Source of the DNA: Dysgonamonadaceae bacterium
GTDB taxonomy: Bacteria > Bacteroidota > Bacteroidia > Bacteroidales > Azobacteroidaceae
Direction of reading: 5' to 3'
Length of the DNA stretch: 33,430 nucleotides
NCBI GenBank assembly: GCA_031275735.1
Contig: JAISOJ010000114.1
Location: 1 to 33,430 of the forward strand
A program made the translations under genes and the position numbers. Shown here in pieces: positions 8,058-16,603 of the stretch; position 1 is the stretch's first letter, and each line of letters begins with the position of its first letter. Under the pieces are notes generated by a model. That model was not told the origin of the DNA. It ran no database searches and saw nothing but the letters and a program-made list of their open reading frames with translations.

Positions 8058-11000
8058 ATGCTAAACAAAATAATAAATTTTTCACTAAACAACAAACTAT
8101 CCATACTGTCAGCCACAGTCCTCCTGCTCGTCTTCGGCATTTACACAGCAAATAAAATGGACATTGACGTTTTTCCGGACTTGACGGCCCCAACCGTAGT
8201 GGTGATGACCGACGCCGGCGGAATGGCCGCCGAAGAAATCGAACGCCTGGTCACTTTCCCCATCGAAACAGCAGTAAACGGCGCAACCAATGTCCGGCGA
8301 GTACGTTCCACCTCCAAACAAGGCAATTCATTCGTATGGATAGAATTTGACTGGGAAACAGACATCTTCCAAGCACGCCAGATTGTAAGCGAAAAAATTG
8401 CGACACTTGCGAGCATCATGCCGCAAGGAATACAACCGATTTTAGCGCCCCAATCAAGCGTAATGGGAGAAATCTTTTTCATCGGACTACAATCCGATTC
8501 GACGGACGCAATGAATTTGCGAATCCTCGCCGAATGGGTGATCAAACCGGCAATTCTGGCGACAGGCGGCGTATCGCAAGTCACCATTATCGGCGGCGAC
8601 TACAAGCAATACCAGGTCTTGGCCGATCCGGCGCGAATGAATTACTACAAAGTCTCGCTGAACCAATTGGCAGCCATTTGCTCAACAATCAGCGAAAACT
8701 CGTCGGGCGGCATCCTTCGGGAATACGGAAACGAATATTCGCTTCGCGGAATAGCCCGGACGTCCGATTTGGACGAATTGGGACATTCGGTCGTAAAGAT
8801 GAACGGCGACGCCCCCGTATACCTGAACGACGTTGCAGAACTGAAAATCGGAGCAGCCCCCAAGATGGGCGACGCTTCGCAAAATGCCTCACCCGCAGTA
8901 ATACTTTCGGTATCAAAGCAACCCGACGTCAACACCTTGCAGGTAACAAAAAAAGTGGAACAAAGTTTGGAAGAATTACGGAAAACCCTGCCTCCGGACG
9001 TGCGGATGGATACGCAGATTTTTCGCCAGGCAGACTTTATCGAAACCTCCGTCAACAACGTGACACGCGCCCTGATCGAAGGAGCCATTTTCGTAATTCT
9101 CATCCTCTTCCTCTTCCTGAGCAGCCTCCGTACGACGGTAATATCAGTCGTCGCCATTCCGCTCTCGTTGCTGGGAACAGTGATTGCAATGCACTTGCTC
9201 GGCATGAACATCAACACAATGAGTCTGGGCGGAATGTGCATCGCCATCGGTTCGCTGGTAGACGATGCAATCATTGATGTGGAAAACGTATACAAGCGTT
9301 TGCGGCAGAATCACCTGAAACCAAAATCGGAACGGGAATCCCCTTTTCGGATTGTATTCGACGCATCGCGCGAAATTCGAGCATCCATATTACACGCAAC
9401 CCTGATAATTATCGTCGCATTCATTCCCCTGTTTTTCCTTTCGGGAATGGAAGGACGCCTCCTGAAGCCGTTGGGAATCGCATATATCATTGCACTTTTC
9501 ATGTCGCTGATTGTTGCCATGACACTCACGCCATTGCTTTGCCAAATGATGCTGTCCAACGATAAATATTTGACCAAAAACAAAAAAGAAGCCTGGCTCG
9601 CACGAAACCTTTCCCGTTATTACGAACATTCCCTGAAAAGAATATTCAAGCACAAAAAAACAGTACTATTGGCGGCAGCCGCCCTGTTCACCCTGTCGCT
9701 GGTCTTGTTTTCGAGGATGGGAAGAGGCTTTCTACCCGAATTTAATGAAGGCGCCCTGACTATTTCCGCCATATGCAAGCCGGGCGTTTCGCTGGACGAA
9801 TCGATCAATTTGGCTACCCTCGTGGAAAAGGAATTGCTGACGATTGCGGAAGTACGGACGACCGCCCGACGGACAGGACGCGGAGAACTGGACGAACACT
9901 CCATGCCGTCCAATGCAACGGAAATCGAAGTAAAATACGTATTGGACAAGCGTTCCGCCGAAGCATTCATGGCGGAAGTACGGACCAAACTATCCGCCAT
10001 ACCCGGCCTCGCCTTCACCGTCGGCCAGCCCGTCGGCCACCGAATCGACCACATCCTGTCGGGAACACGCGCCAATATCGCCATTAAACTCTTCGGCAAC
10101 GACCTGACACGCCTGTTTACCCTGGGCAACCAAATACAAAGCGCCATTGTAAACGTTCCGGGATTGGTCGACGTAAGCGTGGAACAACAAACCGAAGCGC
10201 CGGAAATTCAAATACGCGCCAACCGGCGGATGCTTGCCCGTTATGGAATTACAATAGAAGAATTTAACCGTTACGTCGCTTTAGCATTTTCAGGCGAAAA
10301 ACAGACGGAAATCTTCGAAGGCCAGCGAAGATTTGATTTGATCTTGAAATTGCATCCCGACTACACAACCTCGTTGGACGCTATCGGTTCGGTGCTGATT
10401 GACACAGGCGACGGCGGAAAAGTGCCTCTCGAAGAAGTAGCGGAAATCGTTTCCACCACAGGACCGAATGTGGTCAGCCGGGAAAACGCACAACGACGAA
10501 TCGTCATCTCGGTCAACGTAGCCGGTCGCGACGTAGGCAGCGCCGTAGAAGAAATTCAATCGCTCATCGCTTCCAAAATTACCCTGCCCGAAGGCTACCG
10601 CCTGGAATACGGCGGACAATTCGAGAGTGCGCAAAAAGCCTCCCGCATATTGCTGCTGACCTCGTTGCTGGCGATCGGCATAATTTTCCTTCTACTATAC
10701 CAGGAATTTAAAAATCCCCGTCTCGCAGCGGTAATTCTGATCAACCTGCCGTTGGCCCTGATCGGCGGAGTACTGGCCGTATATTTCACTTCCGCGGTAA
10801 TAAATATTCCGGCAATAATCGGGTTCATCACCCTGTTCGGAATAGCCACGCGCAACGGTATCCTGCTCGTATCCAACTACCAGCGCCTGAAAGAGCAGAA
10901 AATTCCCTTGTACGAACGCATTATCCGCGGGTCGACCGACAGGCTGAACGCAATCCTGATGACCGCCATTGCCGCCGGACTGGCCTTGCTTCCGATGGTT

Positions 11001-11147
11001 TTCAACGGCGACAAGCCCGGCAACGAAATTCAAAGCCCTATGGCGACAGTGATTCTGGGAGGATTGCTAACTTCCACGCTGTTGAATATTTATATAGTAC
11101 CGATATTGTATCAAACAGTCGAACGGAACGCAGACAACGCGAAATAG
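8058..11147 (+). CDS. CusA/CzcA family heavy-metal efflux RND transporter
   Basis: A full-length RND pump of 1029 residues. The N-terminal helix is followed by DIDVFPDLTAPTVVVMT and the porter domain, then membrane segments at about 335-500 and a second half that mirrors the first (helices about 862-1020). The TM4 charged motif VDDAIIDVEN (401-410) supplies the Asp and Glu residues used for proton relay. By my alignment from memory, the three methionines that bind Cu/Ag in E. coli CusA fall on S570, the N619 area and H665, so this is unlikely to be a typical Cu(I)/Ag(I) pump; a divalent metal is more likely. It takes metal from periplasm or cytoplasm and works with the adaptor and channel on either side. 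The gene is GC-rich compared with its flanks. Confidence 0.95.
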   Translation: MLNKIINFSLNNKLSILSATVLLLVFGIYTANKMDIDVFPDLTAPTVVVMTDAGGMAAEEIERLVTFPIETAVNGATNVRRVRSTSKQGNSFVWIEFDWETDIFQARQIVSEKIATLASIMPQGIQPILAPQSSVMGEIFFIGLQSDSTDAMNLRILAEWVIKPAILATGGVSQVTIIGGDYKQYQVLADPARMNYYKVSLNQLAAICSTISENSSGGILREYGNEYSLRGIARTSDLDELGHSVVKMNGDAPVYLNDVAELKIGAAPKMGDASQNASPAVILSVSKQPDVNTLQVTKKVEQSLEELRKTLPPDVRMDTQIFRQADFIETSVNNVTRALIEGAIFVILILFLFLSSLRTTVISVVAIPLSLLGTVIAMHLLGMNINTMSLGGMCIAIGSLVDDAIIDVENVYKRLRQNHLKPKSERESPFRIVFDASREIRASILHATLIIIVAFIPLFFLSGMEGRLLKPLGIAYIIALFMSLIVAMTLTPLLCQMMLSNDKYLTKNKKEAWLARNLSRYYEHSLKRIFKHKKTVLLAAAALFTLSLVLFSRMGRGFLPEFNEGALTISAICKPGVSLDESINLATLVEKELLTIAEVRTTARRTGRGELDEHSMPSNATEIEVKYVLDKRSAEAFMAEVRTKLSAIPGLAFTVGQPVGHRIDHILSGTRANIAIKLFGNDLTRLFTLGNQIQSAIVNVPGLVDVSVEQQTEAPEIQIRANRRMLARYGITIEEFNRYVALAFSGEKQTEIFEGQRRFDLILKLHPDYTTSLDAIGSVLIDTGDGGKVPLEEVAEIVSTTGPNVVSRENAQRRIVISVNVAGRDVGSAVEEIQSLIASKITLPEGYRLEYGGQFESAQKASRILLLTSLLAIGIIFLLLYQEFKNPRLAAVILINLPLALIGGVLAVYFTSAVINIPAIIGFITLFGIATRNGILLVSNYQRLKEQKIPLYERIIRGSTDRLNAILMTAIAAGLALLPMVFNGDKPGNEIQSPMATVILGGLLTSTLLNIYIVPILYQTVERNADNAK

Positions 11148-11182
11148 TTGTTTTTACCCGTATTTCAAAACAATTTCAAACA

Positions 11183-12346
11183 ATGAAACGATTATTATTT
11201 TTATTTATCACTTTTCATGCCTTGAGCATGTATGCACAACCGTCCTTCCTGGAACAGATTGAACGGAACAACACGGTTTTATCGGCCTTCCGCAAGCAAT
11301 TGGACGCGGAAAAAATTGCCAACAAAACCGGCATCTATCCGAAAAATCCCGAAATGGAATTTCACTACCTTTGGGGAAACCAATCTGTTCCGGGCGACCG
11401 CGTGGATTTTTCAGCCACGCAAACCTTTGATTTCCCCACAGCTTATTATTACAGGAAAAAAATTTCCGACACTCAAAACCGGCAGGTAGATTTGAAATAC
11501 CTGATCGAAAGGAAAAACATCCTCCTGGAAGCGCAATCCACCTATATCCGTCTGATTTACCAAAACGCCCTTTCCCTGAAATGGGAAGAACGTCTGGATC
11601 AGGCGCGTCAGACGGTTTCGGCCTATCAATTCAAAATGGATAAGGGCGACGCCTCGGCTTTGGACCTTAACAAGGCGAAAATCAATCTGTTGAACGTACA
11701 AAAGGAATACGACTCATCCCTTGCAGAAGAAGATTTTCTCCGCGCCGAATTGAATCGCCTGAACGGAGGCATCCCCCTCGACCTGCCATTGGATTTTCCG
11801 TCGATATGGCTTCCCGTCGATTTCGAGCAATGGTACAGGGAGCAACAGGAAAAAAATCATCTCCTGCAATATTTACAACAGGAAACGGCGCTGAGTCGGG
11901 AAAACGGGAAATTGCAACGTTCGCTGAATCTTCCCGGATTTTCGGTCGGATACATGAGCGAAAAGGTATCGACCGAACAATTTCGGGGAATTACGCTCGG
12001 TATTTCCATTCCTTTGTGGGAAAACAAAAACAAGGCGAAGCAAATAAAGGCCCGCACGCTGGCCGGAGAGGAAAGCGAGTCGGACGCCCGTTTCCGCCAT
12101 TACAACGAAGCAAAAGCGCTGTACGGGAAAGCCGTCCGGTTGCAGAAAATCGTTGACGAGTACAGGAGAAGCGAATTGCCGGACAATACGTCGGACTTGT
12201 TGAAAAAGGCGCTGAATGCCGGCGAGATCTCGCTGATCGACTACCTCTTCGAATGGGACATTTACTACGAATGGATCAGCAACCGGCTCGAAAGCGAACG
12301 CGACTTGCGGCTGACGGCAACGGAACTGATGCAATGGGAGTTGTAA
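11183..12346 (+). CDS. TolC/CusC-like outer-membrane efflux channel
   Basis: This 387-residue protein begins with a signal peptide (MKRLLFLFITFHALSMYAQ) and has the duplicated OEP layout. Each half has long Gln, Glu and Lys-rich helices (about 100-195 and 240-375) and short beta-strand parts such as MEFHYLWGN and LPGFSVGYMSE, then ITLGISIPLW. It is somewhat shorter than typical TolC proteins but within the range of CzcC/CusC-like proteins of Bacteroidetes. It forms the outer-membrane duct of the efflux complex made with the two genes before it, 36 bases downstream of the pump gene. GC content and operon position match the rest of the efflux island. The metal specificity lies in the pump, not here. 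Confidence 0.9.
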   Translation: MKRLLFLFITFHALSMYAQPSFLEQIERNNTVLSAFRKQLDAEKIANKTGIYPKNPEMEFHYLWGNQSVPGDRVDFSATQTFDFPTAYYYRKKISDTQNRQVDLKYLIERKNILLEAQSTYIRLIYQNALSLKWEERLDQARQTVSAYQFKMDKGDASALDLNKAKINLLNVQKEYDSSLAEEDFLRAELNRLNGGIPLDLPLDFPSIWLPVDFEQWYREQQEKNHLLQYLQQETALSRENGKLQRSLNLPGFSVGYMSEKVSTEQFRGITLGISIPLWENKNKAKQIKARTLAGEESESDARFRHYNEAKALYGKAVRLQKIVDEYRRSELPDNTSDLLKKALNAGEISLIDYLFEWDIYYEWISNRLESERDLRLTATELMQWEL

Positions 12347-12354
12347 CATCACTT

Positions 12355-12387
12355 ATCGCGTCAAATTCGATCAACTTTTGGCGCGAT
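12355..12387 (+). terminator. Inverted repeat after the efflux operon, possible terminator
   Basis: ATCGCGTCAAA (12355-12365) pairs with TTTGGCGCGAT (12377-12387), ten of eleven positions, around an 11-base loop. It starts nine bases after the channel gene stop. No run of T follows, so intrinsic termination is uncertain; RNA 3'-end stabilisation is equally possible. Confidence 0.4.
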
Positions 12388-12458
12388 GGGTATGGAAAAT
12401 AATTAAGGATACCGTATAATATTTTTATCCGGCTGTAGGTTATATCAATTATTTCATG

Positions 12459-12466
12459 TAAATTTG
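12459..12466 (+). promoter_or_regulatory. Putative -7 box for serC
   Basis: TAAATTTG matches TAnnTTTG, 44 bases before the serC ATG. The region just upstream has no clear TTG box at 19-21 bases. Confidence 0.45.
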
Positions 12467-12510
12467 TGCTTCGATTTTTTTCAAATAACATTTAAATAAA
12501 CAAAAGTATT

Positions 12511-13578
12511 ATGAAAAAGTACAATTTCAATGCGGGACCTTCTATCCTCCCAAAAGAAACGGTAGAAAATACTATCAAAGCAATTGAAAATTTTGCAGGA
12601 ACCGGTTTAGGCCTTATGGAAGTAAGCCACCGCTCTAAAGAATTTCAAGCTGTGGTAGATGAAACTGTTGCTTTGTTTAAAGAATTGTTGAATATTCCCG
12701 AAGGCTATTCCGTTTTATTTCTTGGTGGAGGCGCCAGTTTGGAATTTTGTATGGTTCCTTATAACTTATTAGAGAAAAAGGCAGCTTATCTAAATACCGG
12801 AACCTGGGCTAATAAAGCGCAAAAAGAAGCTAAATTATTCGGGGAAGTGGTGGAAGTAGCTTCTTCCAAAGAAGCCAATTATACCTATATTCCCAAGAAT
12901 TACGCTATTCCGGCTGATGTGGATTATTTCCATATCACCACTAATAACACTATTTTTGGAACGGAAATTCATACGGATATCAACTCTCCGGTAACTTTGG
13001 TCGCCGATATGTCGTCCGATATTTTTTCCCGCCCGGTAGATGTGAGTAAATACGGATTGATTTATGGCGGAGCACAAAAGAACCTTGCCCCCGCGGGCGT
13101 AACTTTTGTTATTGTAAAAGAAGACATTCTGGGTAAAGTAAGTCGTCCGATTCCAACCATGTTGGATTATCGGACACACATCAAAGACGGTTCTATGTTT
13201 AACACGCCCCCGGTTCTTCCTATCTATGCCGCAATGCAAACCTTGAAATGGTTAAAAGCCTTAGGAGGAGTCGAGGAAATGTATAAAAGGAACAAGGAAA
13301 AGGCCGGACTTCTTTATGACGAAATCGACCGCAATAAATTGTTCAAAGGAACAACTGCCATAGAAGACCGTTCTTTAATGAACATTTGTTTCGTAATGAA
13401 CGAAGAATACCAATCTTTGGAAGCTGAATTCTATCAATTTGCTACTTCAAGAGGAATGGTAGGAATTAAAGGTCATCGTTCGGTAGGCGGTTTCCGGGCG
13501 TCAACATATAACGCCTTGCCGAAAGAAGACGTTGTTGCATTGATTAAAACCATGCAAGAATTCGAAAAAACACATTAA
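12511..13578 (+). CDS. serC: Phosphoserine aminotransferase
   Basis: SerC converts 3-phosphohydroxypyruvate and glutamate to O-phosphoserine, the second step of serine synthesis; it can also act in pyridoxine synthesis. The 355-residue protein starts with the family signature [12 protein letters not shown] and continues with [10 protein letters not shown] and [11 protein letters not shown]. The PLP-binding lysine is K190 in [13 protein letters not shown], and the C-terminus has [14 protein letters not shown] with the phosphate-binding residues. It is cytoplasmic. In many Bacteroidetes serC is followed by serA; here pgk follows 15 bases later, so the pair supplies glycolytic 3-phosphoglycerate chemistry and serine branching from one transcript. 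The gene has a lower GC content than the efflux genes before it. Confidence 0.96.
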   Translation: MKKYNFNAGPSILPKETVENTIKAIENFAGTGLGLMEVSHRSKEFQAVVDETVALFKELLNIPEGYSVLFLGGGASLEFCMVPYNLLEKKAAYLNTGTWANKAQKEAKLFGEVVEVASSKEANYTYIPKNYAIPADVDYFHITTNNTIFGTEIHTDINSPVTLVADMSSDIFSRPVDVSKYGLIYGGAQKNLAPAGVTFVIVKEDILGKVSRPIPTMLDYRTHIKDGSMFNTPPVLPIYAAMQTLKWLKALGGVEEMYKRNKEKAGLLYDEIDRNKLFKGTTAIEDRSLMNICFVMNEEYQSLEAEFYQFATSRGMVGIKGHRSVGGFRASTYNALPKEDVVALIKTMQEFEKTH

Positions 13579-13593
13579 TTTATATTTTTTATT

Positions 13594-14853
13594 ATGCAAA
13601 CAATTGATAAATTCAATTTTTCAGGACATAAAGCATTTGTGCGCGTAGATTTTAACGTTCCTTTAGACGAAAATTTCAATATTACCGATGATACTCGTAT
13701 TCGAGCAGCTATGCCAACGTTAAAGAAAATTCTTTCGGACGGAGGCAGCTTAATCATCGGTTCTCATTTGGGACGTCCTAAAGGAATTGATGATAAATAT
13801 TCGCTCAAACACATTTTATCCCATATTTCCGAATTGTTGGGCAAAAATATAGCATTTGCTAACGATTGTTTGGGAAAAGAAGCCGTTGAAAAATCGGCAG
13901 CTTTGAAAGCGGGAGAAGCTTTGTTGTTGGAAAACCTCCGTTTTTATGCAGCCGAAGAGGGTAAGCCCCGCGGATTAAAGGAGGATGCTGCCGATGAAGA
14001 AAAAGCGATAGCGAAAAAAACCGAAAAAGCCAATCAAAAAGAAATGGCTAAACAATTAGCCTCTTATGCAACGGTTTATGTAAATGATGCTTTTGGTACG
14101 GCACACCGTGCCCATGCTTCTACTGCAATTATTGCCGATTACTTTGACAATGATCATAAATTATTCGGATACCTGATGCAAAATGAGATCGACGCTGTTG
14201 AAAAAGTATTGAAAGATACAGCTCGTCCTTTTACAGCTATTATGGGCGGCTCAAAAGTCTCTTCTAAAATCGATATCATCGAAAATTTGTTGACTAAAGT
14301 GGATAACCTGATTATTGCCGGTGGAATGACCTACACGTTTACCAAAGCGTTGGGAGGGAAAATAGGTAATTCCATTTGTGAAAACGACAAATTGGATTTG
14401 GCTTTAAGCCTAATTCAAAAAGCCAAAGATAACAAAGTCAACCTTGTACTGGCGATTGACGCCAAAGCGGCAGATCGTTTTAGCAACGATGCTAAAACTC
14501 AATTTGTTTCAGTTGACGCCATCCCCGACGGATGGGAAGGATTGGACATCGGTCCGGAAACCGAAAAGAAATTTGCGACCGTTATCGAAAATTCCAAGAC
14601 CATCTTATGGAATGGCCCTACCGGAGTATTTGAGTTTGAAAACTTTACAGGAGGTTCGAAAGCCGTAGGGCAAGCAATTGTTAAAGCGACAGAAAAAGGC
14701 GCTTTCTCGCTTGTCGGCGGAGGCGATTCGGTAGCATGCGTAAACAAATTTGGCATTGCCAATAAAATGAGCTATGTTTCTACCGGCGGAGGCGCTTTAC
14801 TGGAATTTATCGAAGGGAAAGAATTACCGGGAATCAAAGCTATTCGCGGATAA
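13594..14853 (+). CDS. pgk: Phosphoglycerate kinase
   Basis: Pgk transfers the acyl phosphate of 1,3-bisphosphoglycerate to ADP in glycolysis and runs backwards in gluconeogenesis. Clear motifs are [73 protein letters not shown] and the nucleotide-site [16 protein letters not shown] with [10 protein letters not shown] at the C-terminus. It is 419 residues, longer than the classical 390-400 because of a Lys/Glu/Ala-rich insertion (about 125-150) that I recall from other Bacteroidetes enzymes. It begins 15 bases after serC and is probably co-transcribed. The following repeat element (14866-14990), a strong palindrome, could end its transcript. All catalytic motifs are intact. Confidence 0.97.
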   Translation: MQTIDKFNFSGHKAFVRVDFNVPLDENFNITDDTRIRAAMPTLKKILSDGGSLIIGSHLGRPKGIDDKYSLKHILSHISELLGKNIAFANDCLGKEAVEKSAALKAGEALLLENLRFYAAEEGKPRGLKEDAADEEKAIAKKTEKANQKEMAKQLASYATVYVNDAFGTAHRAHASTAIIADYFDNDHKLFGYLMQNEIDAVEKVLKDTARPFTAIMGGSKVSSKIDIIENLLTKVDNLIIAGGMTYTFTKALGGKIGNSICENDKLDLALSLIQKAKDNKVNLVLAIDAKAADRFSNDAKTQFVSVDAIPDGWEGLDIGPETEKKFATVIENSKTILWNGPTGVFEFENFTGGSKAVGQAIVKATEKGAFSLVGGGDSVACVNKFGIANKMSYVSTGGGALLEFIEGKELPGIKAIRG

Positions 14854-14865
14854 ATCTTTACAAGT

Positions 14866-14990
14866 GCTGTCTCAAAAGCCCCTTGTGGTGTGCTTGTCAT
14901 TGCGGGCTTGACCCGCAATCCCCTGAAAGACAACGCTCGTTTTTCGGGAGATCCCGCGTCAAGCGCGGGATGACGCACTTTTGAGACAGC
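14866..14990. mobile_element. MITE-like palindromic element, 125 bp, with 13-bp terminal inverted repeats
   Basis: The perfect terminal repeats are GCTGTCTCAAAAG (14866-14878) and its complement (14978-14990), which look like insertion-sequence ends. Inside are two hairpins: TTGCGGG/CCCGCAA (14900-14918) and ATCCCGCG/CGCGGGAT (14951-14971), whose loops cttga and tcaag are complementary, so the element also folds on itself as a whole. It codes for nothing credible. No convincing target-site duplication is visible. It lies 13 bases after pgk and could end that transcript. Confidence 0.75.
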
Positions 14991-15011
14991 CCCTTAATTC
15001 TTATTTCTACC

Positions 15012-15134
15012 ATGAGAGATTCCTGTTTAACAAACGTCCAAGAGTATGTAAATAAGGAAATTGTATTGGTTTCCGCACTCGCAATATCGAAGCGTTTGTT
15101 TACCCGTTTACTTGTTTACTTGTCAACTCGTTAA
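15012..15134 (+). CDS. SCLTN-type short ORF upstream of the fucosidase, 40 aa
   Basis: The ORF encodes MRDSCLTNVQEY at its start and ends in a stop within an octanucleotide array. Its first 12-14 codons match the start of the efflux adaptor gene (MKQSCLTNTQEH) at 33 of 42 bases; the array is read in the same frame in both (LFTRLLVY here, FTRQLVNP there). I do not recognise the peptide. It may be a leader peptide, a decoy of a dispersed repeat, or a remnant of a gene start. Translation is unproven. It ends 52 bases before the fucosidase ATG, so coupling or attenuation is possible but speculative. Confidence 0.35.
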   Translation: MRDSCLTNVQEYVNKEIVLVSALAISKRLFTRLLVYLSTR

Positions 15135-15178
15135 CTTGTTTACTCGTCAACTTGTTTACTTGTCAACTCGTTAACTTA
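15099..15178 (+). repeat. Octanucleotide tandem array, 10 units, before the fucosidase
   Basis: Ten contiguous 8-bp units such as TTTACTTG, TCAACTCG and TTAACTTG run to eight bases before the fucosidase ATG. Units vary mainly at positions 1-3 and 6-7, while the A, C and final G stay fixed. This is the same family as 6866-6921. It occupies the probable 5' leader and ribosome-binding region of the fucosidase. Confidence 0.9.
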
Positions 15179-15186
15179 ATTTACGT

Positions 15187-16482
15187 ATGAAAAAAATCAG
15201 TCATTTATCTATCTTTTTATTATTTGCAATCAATCTGTTGGGGCAAACGCAGAAACCTGATGTGAAATGGTTGGAAGAGGCTCGTTTCGGTATGTTTATT
15301 CATTTTGGACCTTACAGCGTTTTGGGTGATGGCGAGTGGGTAATGAACAACCGTTCTATAAAAGGATGCGATTACAACCGTTTGCAAAATTTATTCAATC
15401 CGCAAGCTTTTGATGCCAGGGAATGGGTGAAAATAGCTAAAGACGCCGGAATGAAGTACATCACTTTTACTTCCCGTCATCACGATGGATTCAGTAATTG
15501 GGATACCAAACAATCGGATTGGAATATTATGAATACTCCTTACGGCAAAGACCTGATCAAGCAACTGGCTGACGAATGCCACAAGGAAGGTATCAAATTG
15601 GTATTTTATTATTCGTTATTAGACTGGATGCGCTCCGATTATCAGTACGAAACCGGGCGTACAGGACAAAAAGCCGGTAGAACCGAAAAAAGTAACTGGA
15701 ATTCGTACCTCCGTTTTATGAAAGCTCAATTAACCGAGTTACTCACTAATTACGGACCTATTGCCGGTATTTGGTTCGACGGACATTGGGACCAAACTTC
15801 GCATGAAAACCGAACTTCGCACGAAACATTTGTAGATTGGCATTATCCGGAAATATACGATCTGATCCACCGTCTACAGCCGGAATGTTTAATCGCTAAT
15901 AATCATCATTTACCGCCATTTCCCGGAGAAAATTACCAGATCTTTGAAAGAGATGTCCCGGGAGAAAACAAATCCGGATTAAGCGGGCAAGAAGTTTCCT
16001 TTCTTCCATTGGAAACCTGCGAAACCATCAATAATACTTGGGGATTTTCAATCGCCGACAGCAACTTCAAATCGACGAAAGAATTACTTCAATTACTCAT
16101 CCGAACGGCAGGAAGCGGCGCTAACTTATTATTGAACACCGGTCCGATGCCAAACGGTAAAATTCAACCCGAATGTGTGGAACGCCTGCAAGAAATGGGT
16201 GAATGGTTGAGCCGATACGGCTGTACCATTTATGGAACGCGACAGGGGGTAATACCGCCTCAAACGTGGGGAGTCAGCACTGCCAAAGATAATACCCAAT
16301 ATATTCATATATTGGATAAAAATATGGCTACGTTAACAGTAAAAATACCGGATATCAAATCGGCTAATTGGGTAAATAGCGATTCAAAATTGACCTGGGA
16401 AAAGGACCAAAAGAGCGGAGAAGTAACATTTACATTCAACGAAAGATTAGACGACATTGATTCAATAATAGAAATTAAATAA
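15187..16482 (+). CDS. Alpha-L-fucosidase, GH29 family
   Basis: This exported glycoside hydrolase of 431 residues has a signal peptide (about 1-20, ending LLGQ) and a GH29 (beta/alpha)8-type catalytic domain. Visible motifs are WLEEARFGMFIHFGPYS at the start of the barrel, FTSRHHDGFSNWDT (96-107) and GIWFDGHWD, in which D198 is the likely nucleophile. Later, LLLNTGPMPNGKIQ closes the catalytic domain and a short beta-rich tail follows. It removes terminal alpha-L-fucose from host or plant glycans in the periplasm or at the surface. No SusC/SusD pair is nearby, so this is not a complete polysaccharide locus. The start is preceded by an octanucleotide array and an SCLTN short ORF. The acid/base residue cannot be assigned by eye. 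Confidence 0.93.
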   Translation: MKKISHLSIFLLFAINLLGQTQKPDVKWLEEARFGMFIHFGPYSVLGDGEWVMNNRSIKGCDYNRLQNLFNPQAFDAREWVKIAKDAGMKYITFTSRHHDGFSNWDTKQSDWNIMNTPYGKDLIKQLADECHKEGIKLVFYYSLLDWMRSDYQYETGRTGQKAGRTEKSNWNSYLRFMKAQLTELLTNYGPIAGIWFDGHWDQTSHENRTSHETFVDWHYPEIYDLIHRLQPECLIANNHHLPPFPGENYQIFERDVPGENKSGLSGQEVSFLPLETCETINNTWGFSIADSNFKSTKELLQLLIRTAGSGANLLLNTGPMPNGKIQPECVERLQEMGEWLSRYGCTIYGTRQGVIPPQTWGVSTAKDNTQYIHILDKNMATLTVKIPDIKSANWVNSDSKLTWEKDQKSGEVTFTFNERLDDIDSIIEIK

Positions 16483-16542
16483 ACCCGTTTCTTCCGGTTA
16501 ATTTTTATATCTCCTATTTAAGTTTTGAAATAACCTTTTTTT

Positions 16543-16573
16543 TTGTAAGTTAAAGTTTTTTTATTTACATTTG
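16543..16573 (+). promoter_or_regulatory. Bacteroidetes-type promoter of the AraC-type regulator gene
   Basis: TTG at 16543-16545 (within a T run) and TACATTTG at 16566-16573 are separated by 20 bases, matching the consensus. The ATG of the regulator follows 30 bases downstream, so the regulator has its own promoter apart from the fucosidase. Confidence 0.7.
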
Positions 16574-16603
16574 TAAAGTCGTAAAATAAAACATATATTT
16601 CAA

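Noticed and set aside
8141-10147. Long minus-strand and alternate plus-strand frames inside the RND pump gene
   Set aside because: They are frame shadows of a GC-richer gene with clear RND homology in the main frame.
14772-14978. Minus-strand frame of 68 codons starting MRHPALDAGSP across the 125-bp element
   Set aside because: It is the familiar false reading frame of the GTCATTGCGGGC-type hairpin repeat and runs into the end of pgk; the DNA palindrome explains it.
6815-15178. CRISPR-like array interpretation of the octanucleotide repeats
   Set aside because: Units are contiguous 8-mers without spacers and no cas genes are present.
16483-16505. Possible terminator hairpin after the fucosidase
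   Set aside because: Only about four pairs (AACC/GGTT) around a long loop; too weak to call despite the T-rich tail.
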